Assembly (NCBI RefSeq): GCF_014333615.1
Contig: NZ_JACSCY010000001.1
Span: forward strand, 1 to 64,000
DNA length: 64,000 nt
Reading direction: 5' to 3'
Source of the DNA: Hymenobacter citatus
GTDB taxonomy: Bacteria > Bacteroidota > Bacteroidia > Cytophagales > Hymenobacteraceae
In this document: positions 1 through 9,302 of the stretch, one piece after another
Layout: the number at the start of each line of letters is the position of its first letter
Position numbering within the stretch: the first letter of the stretch is position 1
Notes under the pieces: model-generated
Databases searched by the model: none
Seen by the model: the letters and a program-made list of their open reading frames with translations, nothing else
Told to the model about the DNA's origin: nothing
Made by a program: the position numbers and the translations under genes

Positions 1-18
1 GTAAATGGTGAAGTGGTG

Positions 19-178
19 AAATGGTGAAGTGGTGAATGCCAACGCGGCTGTCATCCTGAGCTTGCGAAGGACCTTCTCACGTCTGAACAAATCGTTGGTA
101 CACCATTCGTTCAGCTAACAGAAGGTCCTTCGCAAGCTCAGGATGACAGCCGCGTTGGCATTCACCACTTCACCATTT
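19..178. repeat. REPIN-like inverted repeat, family 1 (composite, 59-bp arms)
   Basis: Two perfect 59-bp arms (19-77 and 120-178) flank a 42-bp spacer. The inner part of each arm is the family-1 core: GTCA, then TCCT, a short loop, AGGA, then CCTTCT. The outer part is a TGGTGAA-rich minisatellite. It fills the gap left of the antiporter gene's stop codon. The same composite design recurs at 42447-42610. Confidence 0.85.
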
Positions 179-188
179 CACCATTTCC

Positions 189-1421
189 CTACTCACGTCC
201 GGCGCGACGGTCGAGCCAGGTCATGACGGGAGTAGCCAGGATGCCGTGCATGACGATGGAGGTGAGGACGGTGAAGCCTGTTATCACCCAAAGTTGCTCG
301 GAGTTGACGAACTCGCCTTTTTCCAGCGCAAAGGCCAGGTAGAAAAAGGAGCCGATGCCCCGGATGCCGAAAAAGGAAATAGCGGCCCGCTCTGGCAGCG
401 TGGCCCGCGAGCCGAGCAGCGTGAGCATACCACCCAGCGGACGAATTATGAATAATAGCAGCAAACCTAGTGTAGCCTGCGTCCAGGTAAGGGTAGCGAG
501 CAGCCCGTTGGCCAACGCTCCGCCAAACAGCACCAGAATCACCACAATGAATAAGCGCTCCAGTTGGTCGGTGAAAGCGTGCATTTGCTGGTGATATTCG
601 TGGGCTTTCTCGTTACCGCGCAGCGTAACAGCCGCTACAAACACGGCCAAGAAGCCGTAGCCGTGCGCCAATTCCGTGAGGCCGTATGTAGTGAACGTAA
701 CGGCCAGTACGATAAACCCATAGGCCGAGCCTTTTATCTCGATGTGCTTGGGCAACCGGAAAATCAGCTTGCCCATGGCTTGCCCAATTACCCAGCCCAT
801 GGCTACACCTACCGCAATACGGTAGAGTACATCGTACCAAGCCCACTCCAACAAACGGTCTTGCAGAGAGGTAGCGGCCGGAATGAGAGCCAGCGCCAGG
901 TAAACAAAAGGGAAAGCGAGGCCGTCGTTCATGCCAGCCTCGGCCGTGAGGGCAAAGCGCACGGTGTCTTCCTGGCCTTCGCCGGGGTCGCCTACCTGCA
1001 CATCGCCGGCCAGCACGGGGTCGGTGGGGGCCAGGGTGGCGGCCAGCAACACGGCCGGCGCCGGCGCAATGGCCAGCAGCCACCAGGCAGCCAGGGCAAA
1101 GCTGGCAATGGTCAGCAGCATCAGCACCAATACTAGGAGTAGCGGCATGCGCCACTTGCGCAGGGAAAAAGAGCGGTCAATCTTGAGACCGGTGCCAGTA
1201 AGGGCCACAATCACGCATAGCTCAAACAAGTGGGTGGCTAACTCATTGTTGTGCAGTGGAATAGGATCGGGTAGGCCCAAGGGCAGCGAATAGGCCGCAA
1301 GCCCCAGCCCAATAAAAACGATGGGGTAGGAAAGAGGGTATTTATCCATCACCGGTGGCAGCCAGGCCACTCCCATAATAGAAATGCCCAGCAGCACCAG
1401 CACGATATTATACAACGACAT
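189..1421 (-). CDS. CPA1/NhaP-type cation:proton antiporter
   Basis: A 410-residue inner-membrane protein predicted to exchange Na+ or K+ for H+. It is made almost wholly of hydrophobic helices (about 11-12 segments). Residues 133-136 read TDPV and residues 161-166 read EAGMND; the Asn-Asp pair (165-166) matches the ion-binding ND motif of the CPA1 family. It lacks a long cytosolic C-terminal domain, so it is the short NhaP form. It is a single gene, read leftwards, between an inverted repeat and a 225-bp gap. Ion specificity cannot be read from the sequence. Confidence 0.88.
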   Translation of the reverse strand: MSLYNIVLVLLGISIMGVAWLPPVMDKYPLSYPIVFIGLGLAAYSLPLGLPDPIPLHNNELATHLFELCVIVALTGTGLKIDRSFSLRKWRMPLLLVLVLMLLTIASFALAAWWLLAIAPAPAVLLAATLAPTDPVLAGDVQVGDPGEGQEDTVRFALTAEAGMNDGLAFPFVYLALALIPAATSLQDRLLEWAWYDVLYRIAVGVAMGWVIGQAMGKLIFRLPKHIEIKGSAYGFIVLAVTFTTYGLTELAHGYGFLAVFVAAVTLRGNEKAHEYHQQMHAFTDQLERLFIVVILVLFGGALANGLLATLTWTQATLGLLLLFIIRPLGGMLTLLGSRATLPERAAISFFGIRGIGSFFYLAFALEKGEFVNSEQLWVITGFTVLTSIVMHGILATPVMTWLDRRAGRE

Positions 1422-1646
1422 GAGGAGGGGAAAACGTAAAATAGCTCTTACGTGAAATTCAGCTCAACCGCTATAGCAAAGAAGCACTACGGTAGAAGTG
1501 TATTTTTCACGCAGAAACAAGGCCCGAAAGGCGAATTGTTTTTTGGTAGGATTGCCACCCCCAACCTGCACAAGGGTAGTTGTGGGAGGTGTAGGCAGGC
1601 CTGGGAAGCTGTTTTTAGAAGTTAGAATAACAGCATCATACAGCGT
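1422..1646. other. Gene-free gap between antiporter and menE
   Basis: Gap of 225 bp between two leftward genes. It has several GGGTAG/CCTACC hexamers but no hairpin followed by a T-run, no inverted repeat and no convincing small gene. It presumably carries the antiporter promoter, which I could not place. Confidence 0.4.
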
Positions 1647-2765
1647 TTATTCCTTTTCCGACGCCTCGCGCAGCGTACGACGTCGGTCGAGCTTGCCAGA
1701 CGCGGTAGTTTGAAATTGCGCTAAGAACAACAAGTGGCGGGGTCGCTCGTATTTGTCAAGCCGCTCGGCTAGTAAGTGCAGGAGCTGCTCTTGTTGCGCC
1801 GAGGGTAGGGGTTCCCCTTCCAGCACGGCCGTTACTTGCTCGCCCAGTCGCTCATCAGGTAGGCCGGCCACAAAGGCGCGGCGCGACAAATTCAATTCGG
1901 CCAAGGCCACTTCCAGCACCAATTCCACCTTTTCGGCTTGCACCTTCACGCCGCCGCTATTGATTACAAAATCGGCCCGGCCCAGCCACTCAAAGGTATG
2001 TTGACCGAGCAAGCGCACCTGGTCGTTGGTGATGATGAGCTGGTCGTTGGTGACATCGGCCCGGATGGCCAGGCAGCCCCGCGCATCCTGCTCGATGTGG
2101 ATGCCCGGCAGCACGCGGTAATGGGCAGAGGCCTCGGGGCCGTTGAGGCGGCGCAGGGCAATATGCGAGGCCGTTTCCGTCATGCCGTACGTGAGGTAGA
2201 CGGGCACTGAGAGTTGCTCAATCTGCCGCGTAAGACTCGCATCGGGCGGGGCGCCGCCCACCAGAATCACCTGCATCTGATTGAGTTGATCGGCCCGGCC
2301 GGCCGCCAGCAGCGCACGTAGCTGCAGGGGTACAAAGGAGGCGAAGGCTATGGCGGTGTCGGCTGGCAGTAAGGCCAGCGGGTCGGCCTGAGGCTCTACA
2401 ATGGTGATGGGCATGTGGCGCTCAAAGCCGCGCACCAACATCATCAGCCCGCCCACAAACTCGCAATTCAGGCAGGCCAGCAGAGGCATATCGGGGCCCA
2501 GGTCGAAGTAGTCGCCAGTACGGGCGGCACTGGCGGCCAGCTGGCGCCGCGTCATGTGCACGGTCTGCGGCTGGCCGGTAGAGCCGGAGGTTTGCAGCTC
2601 AAACTCCAGGGCACCGTTCAGCCACTGCCAGCAAAAGTCCAGCACGCGGGCCTCGTAGCCATTTAGCTCGGTAGGCGAGTTGGCGGGGTACTGCTGGATA
2701 TCGGCGTAGCGAAACGTGCGGCCATTGAGTGAAAGCGAGTCGGGGAGGAGCGAGTGGGCAGACAT
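1647..2765 (-). CDS. menE: o-Succinylbenzoate-CoA ligase (MenE-like AMP-binding enzyme)
   Basis: A 372-residue ANL-superfamily adenylate-forming enzyme. It has the P-loop TSGSTGQPQ (residues 59-67), the LVGGAPPD motif, the YGMTETASH motif and a C-terminal lysine region (TASGKLDRR). It is short, as MenE proteins are compared with acyl-CoA ligases. MenE activates o-succinylbenzoate with CoA before ring closure by MenB in menaquinone synthesis. The nearby menB, menD and menF support this role, although three other genes lie between. A longer reading frame upstream (to 2819) exists, but the ATG at 2765 gives the expected start. menC and menA are not in the window. Confidence 0.85.
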   Translation of the reverse strand: MSAHSLLPDSLSLNGRTFRYADIQQYPANSPTELNGYEARVLDFCWQWLNGALEFELQTSGSTGQPQTVHMTRRQLAASAARTGDYFDLGPDMPLLACLNCEFVGGLMMLVRGFERHMPITIVEPQADPLALLPADTAIAFASFVPLQLRALLAAGRADQLNQMQVILVGGAPPDASLTRQIEQLSVPVYLTYGMTETASHIALRRLNGPEASAHYRVLPGIHIEQDARGCLAIRADVTNDQLIITNDQVRLLGQHTFEWLGRADFVINSGGVKVQAEKVELVLEVALAELNLSRRAFVAGLPDERLGEQVTAVLEGEPLPSAQQEQLLHLLAERLDKYERPRHLLFLAQFQTTASGKLDRRRTLREASEKE

Positions 2766-2874
2766 AAGCAGGGTAGGGCGCAAATAACAGATGGTCGAAC
2801 TATACAACCAGTACCGCATACGAAGCTCCTGCTCAAAAGGCAGAAAATTGCTTTTCGGACTTAAGGAAAGTCCC

Positions 2875-3300
2875 TTATCCTGTTAGCAGCCAACGGCGAA
2901 ATTTGCGCTCGGTTGGCAACGTCAGCACGCACAGCGCCACTAGCAGTATCCCAAAAAACAGCAGATTTACCCACTCGCTGGTAAGGTGATAGAGTAACAA
3001 AGGCGGCAAACTCACCAGCGCCAGAAAGCTATTACGTAGCAATATCACGCTTTGGTAAATGCGCAGGTTTTCGGCTTCGGGACGGCGTAGGTTGGGCCGC
3101 ATGCGCTGGAATATCAGATAGATACCGCCCATCACCAGCACCAATAATATAAATAGCAACACTACAACCAGGGTAGTGTTTTGCCTGGTGCTGGTTGTGG
3201 GCAGCCGGTGGTGGGTCAGCACTACCAACGCCAGCATCAGCCCGCCCAGCACCAGGTACTGCAGGATGTGCATACGGCGGATACGACGGATGGCAAGCAT
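2875..3300 (-). CDS. Small integral membrane protein, unknown function
   Basis: A 141-residue protein with a basic N-terminus and about four transmembrane segments: two before a charged linker (QRMRPNLRRPEAENLR) and two after it. I do not recognise the family. ATG starts exist at 3300 and 3273; the first is used here, and a TTG lies further upstream. It sits between menE and a DUF305-type gene on the same strand, so it may be co-transcribed with them, but nothing links it to quinone synthesis. Confidence 0.6.
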   Translation of the reverse strand: MLAIRRIRRMHILQYLVLGGLMLALVVLTHHRLPTTSTRQNTTLVVVLLFILLVLVMGGIYLIFQRMRPNLRRPEAENLRIYQSVILLRNSFLALVSLPPLLLYHLTSEWVNLLFFGILLVALCVLTLPTERKFRRWLLTG

Positions 3301-3385
3301 AGAAGTAGTACGACACAAAACAGGGTAGGCTGCTTATTGCTGCTACGTGGCACTAAGGTGTGCTGTGCCGCTATAGCCAGATCAG

Positions 3386-3853
3386 CTACCGTGCTTTCTC
3401 CTGCTGCAGCCGCTGCAACATCTGTTGCATCTCACCAATTTCACGCTTTTGCGTTTCGATGATGTTATCGGCTAGCTTGCGCACCTCGGGGTCTTGTAGG
3501 TTGGCCCGCTCGCTGGTCAGAATAGCGATGGAGTGGTGTGGAATCATAGCCTTCATCCAGCGCGAATCATCCACGAAGGTCTGGGAGCGCACCATCGTAA
3601 GGGCCGCCGCAAATACCACTAGGCTACCTACTACAATCAGCAGATTGCGCTGCTTATTCTGGTACATATGGCGCATAAAAACCAGCATGATCAGAGCCAT
3701 GGGCGTCACCATCAAGATGGTCATGTAGAAGCGCGTGAGACTGAAATAGACGTGGTCTAACGTATAAACGTTCAGATACATCACTACATACATGACCACA
3801 AACGATATGGCCAGCATCAGGAAGAAACGGGGGTAGGGGTTTTCGTTTTTCAT
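3386..3853 (-). CDS. DUF305-type membrane protein
   Basis: A 155-residue protein with about three N-terminal transmembrane helices and a helical C-terminal part. That part contains WMKAMIPHHSIAILTSERA, which matches the MIPHH...A signature of DUF305 proteins, a four-helix ferritin-like fold often met with metal or copper handling. In this membrane-anchored form the DUF305 part probably faces the periplasm. The start is the ATG at 3853 (MKNENPY); upstream in-frame sequence is non-conserved leader. Function is inferred from family only. Confidence 0.75.
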   Translation of the reverse strand: MKNENPYPRFFLMLAISFVVMYVVMYLNVYTLDHVYFSLTRFYMTILMVTPMALIMLVFMRHMYQNKQRNLLIVVGSLVVFAAALTMVRSQTFVDDSRWMKAMIPHHSIAILTSERANLQDPEVRKLADNIIETQKREIGEMQQMLQRLQQEKAR

Positions 3854-3972
3854 GGTTTGGAGAGAAGAGAAAGGGGTGTGCTCCTCATACGCGTCACCAC
3901 TACTCTCACGCCAAAACCATCCAGTATTTTGCACTCCCTTTGCCCGAATTCTGCACAGGCTAACAAAGCCTG

Positions 3973-4788
3973 CTACTCTAAGTTGCCCACGTGGGTGCGT
4001 TGCTTGGTTCGATGGCCGAAGGGATTTTTCCAGATAACATCCAGGGCAATATAGTGCACATAGGAGGGCGAGGTAGTACCCAGCCGATTGGCCATGTAGC
4101 CCACATCAAAAATGAAAGGCAACGACTTGGGCGCCAAGGAATAGTATCCCACAAAGCGGCTTTCATGGTAGGCAAGGCTCGTCCACCGGCTGGGAGCAGA
4201 CAACTTACTGGCCGAAAATAGCTGCTCGGAACTGACGATCAGGCGGTGTACTTTATTCGCGTCCAGATTGAGGGTCAGTTGCAGCCGCACACGGGAGCGG
4301 AACTGAAAAGACTCGACTTCTTTCGTGAAGGTAGGCGTATAGAATTTTCGGAATTCCTGCCGGAACGTGGGCACGAACTTCAGGCGGGCGTTTTCCAGCA
4401 CGTACGAAATCCGGCTGTAAGCTCTGAACTCCTGTTCAAAGGGTGGGTCCTCGTGCTCGTAAGGGTAGCGTTCGGTGTACGCATCCTGGCGGCGGTAGCT
4501 CAAGGCAAAGGAGCTTTGCCAGTGCTTGTGGAAGCGATAGTAAAACTCCTGGTTCAGCACCAGGATAGACGACTTATCCAGCGGATTGTAATCGGTCGGG
4601 TTGCTCTTGCGGCCTACCCCGATGTAAGACATGGACTGCCACTTCTTGAGCGAGTCCAGGTCTTGCCGAATGCCTACCGCCAACCACTCGGCAGTGTGGG
4701 CCTGCCCCAGGCCCGGCGGACTAATCTGTGCGACAACGGATTGACTTACAATGCAAAGGCAGAAAAAAAGAACTTTCGTAAACTTCAT
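3973..4788 (-). CDS. Secreted outer-membrane beta-barrel-like protein (DUF2490 type)
   Basis: A 271-residue protein with a clear signal peptide (MKFTKVLFFCLCIVSQSVVA, cleaved before QIS). The body alternates aromatic and charged residues in short amphipathic strands and ends in a long hydrophobic-polar strand, as DUF2490 proteins of Bacteroidota do. These are predicted small beta-barrels of unknown function. The ATG at 4788 is chosen because it gives the signal peptide directly. The upstream 4789-5056 segment is the AT-richer promoter-side DNA. Confidence 0.65.
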   Translation of the reverse strand: MKFTKVLFFCLCIVSQSVVAQISPPGLGQAHTAEWLAVGIRQDLDSLKKWQSMSYIGVGRKSNPTDYNPLDKSSILVLNQEFYYRFHKHWQSSFALSYRRQDAYTERYPYEHEDPPFEQEFRAYSRISYVLENARLKFVPTFRQEFRKFYTPTFTKEVESFQFRSRVRLQLTLNLDANKVHRLIVSSEQLFSASKLSAPSRWTSLAYHESRFVGYYSLAPKSLPFIFDVGYMANRLGTTSPSYVHYIALDVIWKNPFGHRTKQRTHVGNLE

Positions 4789-4860
4789 TATCCTGGGGTA
4801 GCGTACAGCTGCGCAGAGTGGCAGCATCTGGTTACGACGCTGGCATCTCAGGTAAACCAC

Positions 4861-5056
4861 AGGTATTTTTAAAGTGAAGTATATTGATTAACAAGCAATT
4901 ATGTGATTAATCTGTTGCTCACTTATCCGGCTTACCAGCTAGCGCATAGAATGCAAACTGACATATAGTTTCCTGAAGACTGCATGAAGAAGGCGCCACC
5001 GATGGCCCTCAACCCTATCTAGGGGTGGTAAGCCACTATCAGACTGAACAAAAAAA
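4861..5056. other. AT-richer gap upstream of the DUF2490 gene
   Basis: Non-coding stretch with tracts such as TATTGATTAACAAGCAATTA near 4880-4900, markedly poorer in GC than its surroundings. It probably holds the promoter of the leftward DUF2490 gene. No RNA gene or repeat recognised. Confidence 0.35.
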
Positions 5057-5090
5057 TGAGCCCCTACACTCTGAAAAGGGTAGGGGCTCA
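5057..5090 (-). terminator. Intrinsic terminator of menB
   Basis: Perfect 11-bp stem (TGAGCCCCTAC at 5057-5067 with 5080-5090) and a 12-nt loop. On the minus strand it is followed by a T-run (plus-strand A-run 5050-5056). It lies 27 bp beyond the menB stop. Confidence 0.85.
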
Positions 5091-5117
5091 CTTGTGCATC
5101 ACGCTCGTACCGTCGTG

Positions 5118-5930
5118 TTACGGGAACTTGGGGTACTTCGAGAAGTCGGGCTGGCGCTTTTCCAGGAAGGCGTTCTTGCCTTCTTTGGCTTCCTCTGAGA
5201 GGTAGTACAGAAGCGTGGCGTTGCCGGCCAGCTCCTGAATACCAGCCTGCCCGTCCAGCTCAGCATTAAATGACGACTTGAGCATACGCAGGGCCAAGGG
5301 ACTCTTTTGTAGAATCTTACGGCACCATGCTACGGTGGTTTCTTCCAGCTTATCCAGCGGCACTACCTTGTTCACGAGGCCCATGTCGAGGGCTTCCTGA
5401 GCGTCGTACTGGTCGCAGAGGTACCAGATTTCGCGGGCCTTCTTCTGTCCTACAATACGCGCCAGGTAGGATGCTCCAAAGCCTCCATCAAACGAACCTA
5501 CTTTGGGGCCAGTCTGCCCGAAGCGGGCGTTGTCGGCGGCAATAGTCAGGTCGCACACCACGTGCAGCACGTGCCCGCCCCCAATGGCCCAGCCGGCCAC
5601 CATGGCAATAACGGGCTTCGGGATAGAGCGAATCTGCTTTTGCAAATCCAGCACGTTCAGGCGGGGCACGGTATCGTCGCCCACGTAGCCGCCGTGGCCG
5701 CGCACGCTCTGGTCGCCGCCCGAGCAAAAGGCCTTGCCGCCCTCACCGGTGAGGATAATTACGCCCAGGTCGGTGCGGTTGCGGCAGATGTCCATCGCCT
5801 CAATCATCTCCTGCACCGTGAGCGGCGTGAAGGCATTGTGCACCTGCGGGCGGTTGATGGAGATTTTGGCGATGCCCTCGGCCTCCGTAAATAAGATTTC
5901 CTGAAATTCTTTGATGGGTTTCCAGTTCAT
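5118..5930 (-). CDS. menB: 1,4-Dihydroxy-2-naphthoyl-CoA synthase
   Basis: A 270-residue crotonase-fold enzyme that closes the naphthoquinone ring of o-succinylbenzoyl-CoA. Diagnostic segments are [14 protein letters not shown], the oxyanion-hole region [19 protein letters not shown], and [17 protein letters not shown], which is typical of MenB rather than other enoyl-CoA hydratases. The start is the ATG at 5930 (MNWKPIKEF). The open frame continues upstream to 6320, but that part only reads through an inverted repeat and the end of menD. Last gene of a menF-menD-menB run; terminator directly after it. Confidence 0.95.
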   Translation of the reverse strand: MNWKPIKEFQEILFTEAEGIAKISINRPQVHNAFTPLTVQEMIEAMDICRNRTDLGVIILTGEGGKAFCSGGDQSVRGHGGYVGDDTVPRLNVLDLQKQIRSIPKPVIAMVAGWAIGGGHVLHVVCDLTIAADNARFGQTGPKVGSFDGGFGASYLARIVGQKKAREIWYLCDQYDAQEALDMGLVNKVVPLDKLEETTVAWCRKILQKSPLALRMLKSSFNAELDGQAGIQELAGNATLLYYLSEEAKEGKNAFLEKRQPDFSKYPKFP

Positions 5931-5944
5931 AAAAAGGTCGTTTG

Positions 5945-6047
5945 TCACTGCGCCTTCAGCGAATCTTCTGCGTCCTCTGCGGGCTAAAGTCGTTGGTACG
6001 GTTTGAGCCCGCAGAGGACGCGGAGGAAAACGCAGAAGACGCAGTGA
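5945..6047. repeat. Imperfect inverted repeat between menD and menB
   Basis: Arms at 5945-5985 (TCACTGCGCCTTCAGCGAAT...) and 6006-6047 pair with a few mismatches around a 20-bp spacer. The core word is CTTCTGCGTCCTCTGCGGGC. The sequence differs from family 1 but has the same two-arm layout, and it fills the whole menD-menB gap. Confidence 0.75.
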
Positions 6048-6051
6048 TGTT

Positions 6052-7890
6052 CTAGAATGAAGTGCGTACTGCGGCGCGGTACTGTTCAAAAAAAGCGGCG
6101 TTGGTAGCAGAGTCGGTGGTGATTTCCAGCAGGGCCGCGCCGCCTTCCGCTGCAAAGAAAACGGGTAAAGCCGATTCGAGTTCGGCGAAAGACGAAACCG
6201 CGAAATAGCGCAATCCAAAATCCCGCGCCGTATTCTCGGCCCGCAGTGGCTGGCGTGTCTCAAAAAACTCCTCCAGCTCCGGTTGCTGACGGGGCCCGTC
6301 GATGAGCCGGAAGATGCCACCGGCGTGGTTGTTCAATAATACCACGCGCAGGTTGGGGGTAGGGTAGTTGTGCCAAAAGGCATTGCGGTCGTAGAAAAAC
6401 GCCACGTCGCCAGTGAGCAGCACCACCGGGCGCCCCGGCTGGGCCAGCGCCGCGCCTACCGCCGTGCTCGTGCAGCCATCAATGCCGCTGGTGCCACGGT
6501 TGGCAAACACCTCAATCTGGCGTCCAGCAGGCAAGCCGATGATGTTGGCGTAGCGCACGGCCATGCTATTGGCAAGGTGTAGGGCAGTGTAGTCGGGTAG
6601 GAGGTGTAGGGCTTTTTGGATGGCCGTAAATTCATTGAACGGCTGGTCGGGCTGCTTGAAGAAGGCAGTTAGGAAGCTATTTGCTTGCTTCTCCGCTTGT
6701 TGCCAGGCAGTATTATAAGAAACGGATGCCGAGTTCGTTTCGTTGGTGGCAAAGACAGATGGCGGGGTAGAATGAGCTACGCGAGTGGCATCAGCGGGAA
6801 ACGGTGGGTGCATAGTAGTCGCGCCAGGAGTCGAACCTAGATCGGAAGCTTCAAGGACTCCTATACTATCCGCTGTATCAGTTGAAACCATAACAGCGAA
6901 AAAGTCGGCTGGCTCCAAGCGAATTATTTGGGTGAGAGCACGATAGGTGTCAGCCACTTCGCCTGCTGCCTGTATGTGCCAGTGTTCGGTAGTTGGCGTA
7001 TTACGCAGGTATAATTTCAATGCTTTTGAAATCAACGACTGGCCGAAAGTAAGCAGCAGGGTAGGACGTAGAGATTCTTTGAGCGCTGTATACTGTGCAG
7101 CCAGAAAGACATCTTGTCGGCCTATGGCTGAAGGTAAGTTGGCAATCGTGTCGCCTACTATGGGCGCGCTGAACGTCGTAGTAAATTGTTGCAGCGCTTG
7201 CTGCAACGCCGGATGCCACTGGTGCTGCCCAGCTACTACCACTACACGTTCGGCGTTGCGTATAGTGTCGCGTAAAGCATCCAATTGGCTCGGCGGCAGC
7301 ACTGGTGCGCTCCTATCCTCCCGAATCACCTTCACCGGCCCAAACGTTAGCTCTTCGCCCGCTTTGGGGTAGAACGGTTCCCGCAGCGGCACATTCACCT
7401 GCACCGGTCCGGCGGGCGCCCGTTGCGCCAAATTGATGGCCTCGTTCACGATGCGCGCTGCGTGCCACTCGGCATCGGGGTGCGACGTGTCGACGGGTAG
7501 GGTAAAGGAGCCCTTAGCGTGGGCACCGTACAAATCCGTCTGCCGGATGGTCTGGCCGTCGAGCTGGTCGATCCACTCTGGCGGGCGGTCGGCGGTGAAG
7601 ACTACCAGCGGAATCTGCTGAAAATAGGCTTCGGCTAGGGCTGGCGCGTAGTTCAGCCCCGCCGTACCTGAGGTGCACACCAGCGCTACCGCCCGCCGCT
7701 GCGCCTGCGCAATACCCAGCCCGATAAATGCGGCTGCCCGTTCATCGGGCACTGTGCGCACCCGAACGTCGGGGTGGCGCGCAAAGGCAATGGTCAGCGG
7801 CGCGCACCGCGAGCCTGGCGATAGCACCGCATCAGTAATGCCCAGTTGCGCGCAGATTTCGGGGATGTTGTGGATGGCTTGGAGGGACAT
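6052..7890 (-). CDS. menD: SEPHCHC synthase (ThDP-dependent)
   Basis: A 612-residue thiamine-diphosphate enzyme that joins isochorismate and 2-oxoglutarate in menaquinone synthesis. Seen: [10 protein letters not shown] near the N-terminus, the ThDP-activating Glu in PDERAAAF (residue 51), CTSGTA, and the cofactor-binding RGTSGIDG (466-473) followed by GDVAFFYD. It is longer than the roughly 560-580 residues usual for MenD. The excess is a low-complexity insertion (about residues 334-392) rich in Ser, Thr and Ala; its DNA contains a tRNA-like stretch at 6817-6880. Between menF and menB, same strand. Confidence 0.95.
   Translation of the reverse strand: MSLQAIHNIPEICAQLGITDAVLSPGSRCAPLTIAFARHPDVRVRTVPDERAAAFIGLGIAQAQRRAVALVCTSGTAGLNYAPALAEAYFQQIPLVVFTADRPPEWIDQLDGQTIRQTDLYGAHAKGSFTLPVDTSHPDAEWHAARIVNEAINLAQRAPAGPVQVNVPLREPFYPKAGEELTFGPVKVIREDRSAPVLPPSQLDALRDTIRNAERVVVVAGQHQWHPALQQALQQFTTTFSAPIVGDTIANLPSAIGRQDVFLAAQYTALKESLRPTLLLTFGQSLISKALKLYLRNTPTTEHWHIQAAGEVADTYRALTQIIRLEPADFFAVMVSTDTADSIGVLEASDLGSTPGATTMHPPFPADATRVAHSTPPSVFATNETNSASVSYNTAWQQAEKQANSFLTAFFKQPDQPFNEFTAIQKALHLLPDYTALHLANSMAVRYANIIGLPAGRQIEVFANRGTSGIDGCTSTAVGAALAQPGRPVVLLTGDVAFFYDRNAFWHNYPTPNLRVVLLNNHAGGIFRLIDGPRQQPELEEFFETRQPLRAENTARDFGLRYFAVSSFAELESALPVFFAAEGGAALLEITTDSATNAAFFEQYRAAVRTSF
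6817..6880 (-). other. tRNA-like segment inside the menD insertion
   Basis: Read on the minus strand this segment folds as a tRNA body. T8-G9 are followed by a D-arm with 4-bp stem ATAC/GTAT and loop AGCGGATA (A14, GG, A21). Next come a 5-bp anticodon stem with two G-U pairs, loop CCTTGAA (anticodon position TTG), a 4-nt variable region, and a T-arm CTAGG-TTCGACT-CCTGG. The 5' side of the acceptor does not pair with CGCGACT on the 3' side, and position 33 is C, not T. It is therefore at best a relic, and chance resemblance is possible. Confidence 0.3.
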
Positions 7891-7928
7891 GAATAGCGGA
7901 TACGTGATTGAGTTGAAACAAAACCTTC

Positions 7929-8027
7929 TGTCATCCTGAACTTGCGAAGGACCTTCTCACGGCAGAACGATTGACGTAACAACAACTCGTTCTGCAAGCA
8001 TAAAGTCCTTCGCAAGCTCAGGATGAC
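7929..8027. repeat. REPIN-like inverted repeat, family 1 (TCCT/AGGA type)
   Basis: Left arm TGTCATCCTGAACTTGCGAA... (7929-7955) pairs with 8002-8027 around a 46-bp spacer, with two mismatches. Each arm has the TCCT...AGGA mini-stem. It occupies the gap between menF and menD. Confidence 0.85.
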
Positions 8028-8047
8028 AAAGAAAATTTGAATTCCAT

Positions 8048-9259
8048 CTACTCCAAAACCGCCCCAATCGTCTGGAGTTTTAGCTCGGTTTCTTGCCACT
8101 CGCGGGCGGGGTCGGAGTCGGCGGTAAGGCCGGTGCCGGCGTAGAGGATGGCTTCCTGGGGGCGCAGTTGGAGGCACCGTAGGTTCACGAACAGGCGCGA
8201 GGAGCCGGTTTCGGGTAGGTTTACGGGGCCTAGGAAGCCGGCATAATAGGCGCGGTCGTAGCTCTCGTGGCGGCGTAAGAACTCCAAGGCGGGCTGCTTG
8301 GGCATACCGGCCACGGCGGGGGTAGGGTGGAGTAGGCGCAGCATATCGGTACCCAGGTTGGGGAAGGGTACTTGGTTGAGCTGCACGGCAAAGTCGGTGC
8401 GCAAGTGCAATAGATTGCCGGCTGCGGCCACGCGTGGGCCGCGCTCATCGTACTCGCGCAGGCGCAACTGCTTGAAACAGTTAACGATATAGCGCGCTAC
8501 CATGGCATGTTCTTCCATCTCCTTCGCCGTCCACAACGAAGCTGCGGGCGCTACTCCCGGTTGGGCCAGCTGCGTGCCAGCCAGCGCCATCGTCCGGAAC
8601 ACGGAGTCTTCGGTAATTTCGGCCAGCACTTCGGGCGTGGCGCCTAGCCAGGTGCCTACCCCCGGCGCACTCACCAACGACACAAAGGCATTGGGGTAGC
8701 GCTGCTGCAAGTCTTTAAATGCTACCAGTGCATCAAACCCAGCAGGCAATGGCCGCCGCACCGCCCGGCTCGATACTACCTTTTGCACCGTGCCTTGCTC
8801 AATAGCCGCCACCCCAGCCGCTACAAACGATTCGTACTCAGTTTGTGTGGCCGCTTTGGGAGCAGGTTGCGGACTCATGTGCCACGGCAGCGGGGCTGTA
8901 GGGGGTAGGGCGGCAAAGCGCTGCCGCAATTCCGGCAACCGAACTGCCGCCGCCGCACTCACCTGAATTTTGTCGGGGGTTGCCAGATCGAAAAACAGAT
9001 CGGCGGGCAGGAACAGCGGCGGGTTGTGGTCAGAATCCCAGAACGGAAAGAAGGCGAAGCCCGCGGGCGCGTTGGGCTCCAGCACGGGCGGCAGGCCCGT
9101 AAGGGCCGTATCGGCCTTTAGGGTAAGGCACAACCGGGCATGGGCAGCACCGGGCAAACGCCACAGCGCCACCGGCCTACCCGAGGTGAGGGCCAGGGCT
9201 ACCAACTGCCGCAGCCGCATGGCTGTCGGCAGCTCCGGATTCCAGGCAAGTTGCTGCAT
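8048..9259 (-). CDS. menF: Isochorismate synthase
   Basis: A 403-residue chorismate-binding enzyme that converts chorismate to isochorismate. C-terminal motifs are complete: QKVVSSRA (the Lys at about 160 activates water), GTWLGATPEVLAE, WTAKEMEEH with metal-binding Glu, LLHPTPAVAG, YAGFLGPV and GTGLTADSDPAREWQETE. The position upstream of menD on the same strand favours a menaquinone role over a siderophore one; no siderophore genes are near. First large gene of the leftward men run, separated from menD by an inverted repeat. Confidence 0.93.
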   Translation of the reverse strand: MQQLAWNPELPTAMRLRQLVALALTSGRPVALWRLPGAAHARLCLTLKADTALTGLPPVLEPNAPAGFAFFPFWDSDHNPPLFLPADLFFDLATPDKIQVSAAAAVRLPELRQRFAALPPTAPLPWHMSPQPAPKAATQTEYESFVAAGVAAIEQGTVQKVVSSRAVRRPLPAGFDALVAFKDLQQRYPNAFVSLVSAPGVGTWLGATPEVLAEITEDSVFRTMALAGTQLAQPGVAPAASLWTAKEMEEHAMVARYIVNCFKQLRLREYDERGPRVAAAGNLLHLRTDFAVQLNQVPFPNLGTDMLRLLHPTPAVAGMPKQPALEFLRRHESYDRAYYAGFLGPVNLPETGSSRLFVNLRCLQLRPQEAILYAGTGLTADSDPAREWQETELKLQTIGAVLE

Positions 9260-9302
9260 GGTTTTTAATTATGAATTGCGATAAAGAGAAGCAACACAGA
9301 AC

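Noticed and set aside
1498..1713. Small plus-strand frame between antiporter and menE
   Set aside because: Overlaps the menE 3' end, no recognisable domain, unlike local codon use.
5931..6320. N-terminal extension of menB
   Set aside because: It reads through the inverted repeat at 5945-6047 and the 3' end of menD; MenB proteins start near MNWKPIKEF.
6817..6880. Functional tRNA-Gln inside menD
   Set aside because: No pairing acceptor 5' strand, C at position 33, and it lies wholly inside a conserved coding gene.
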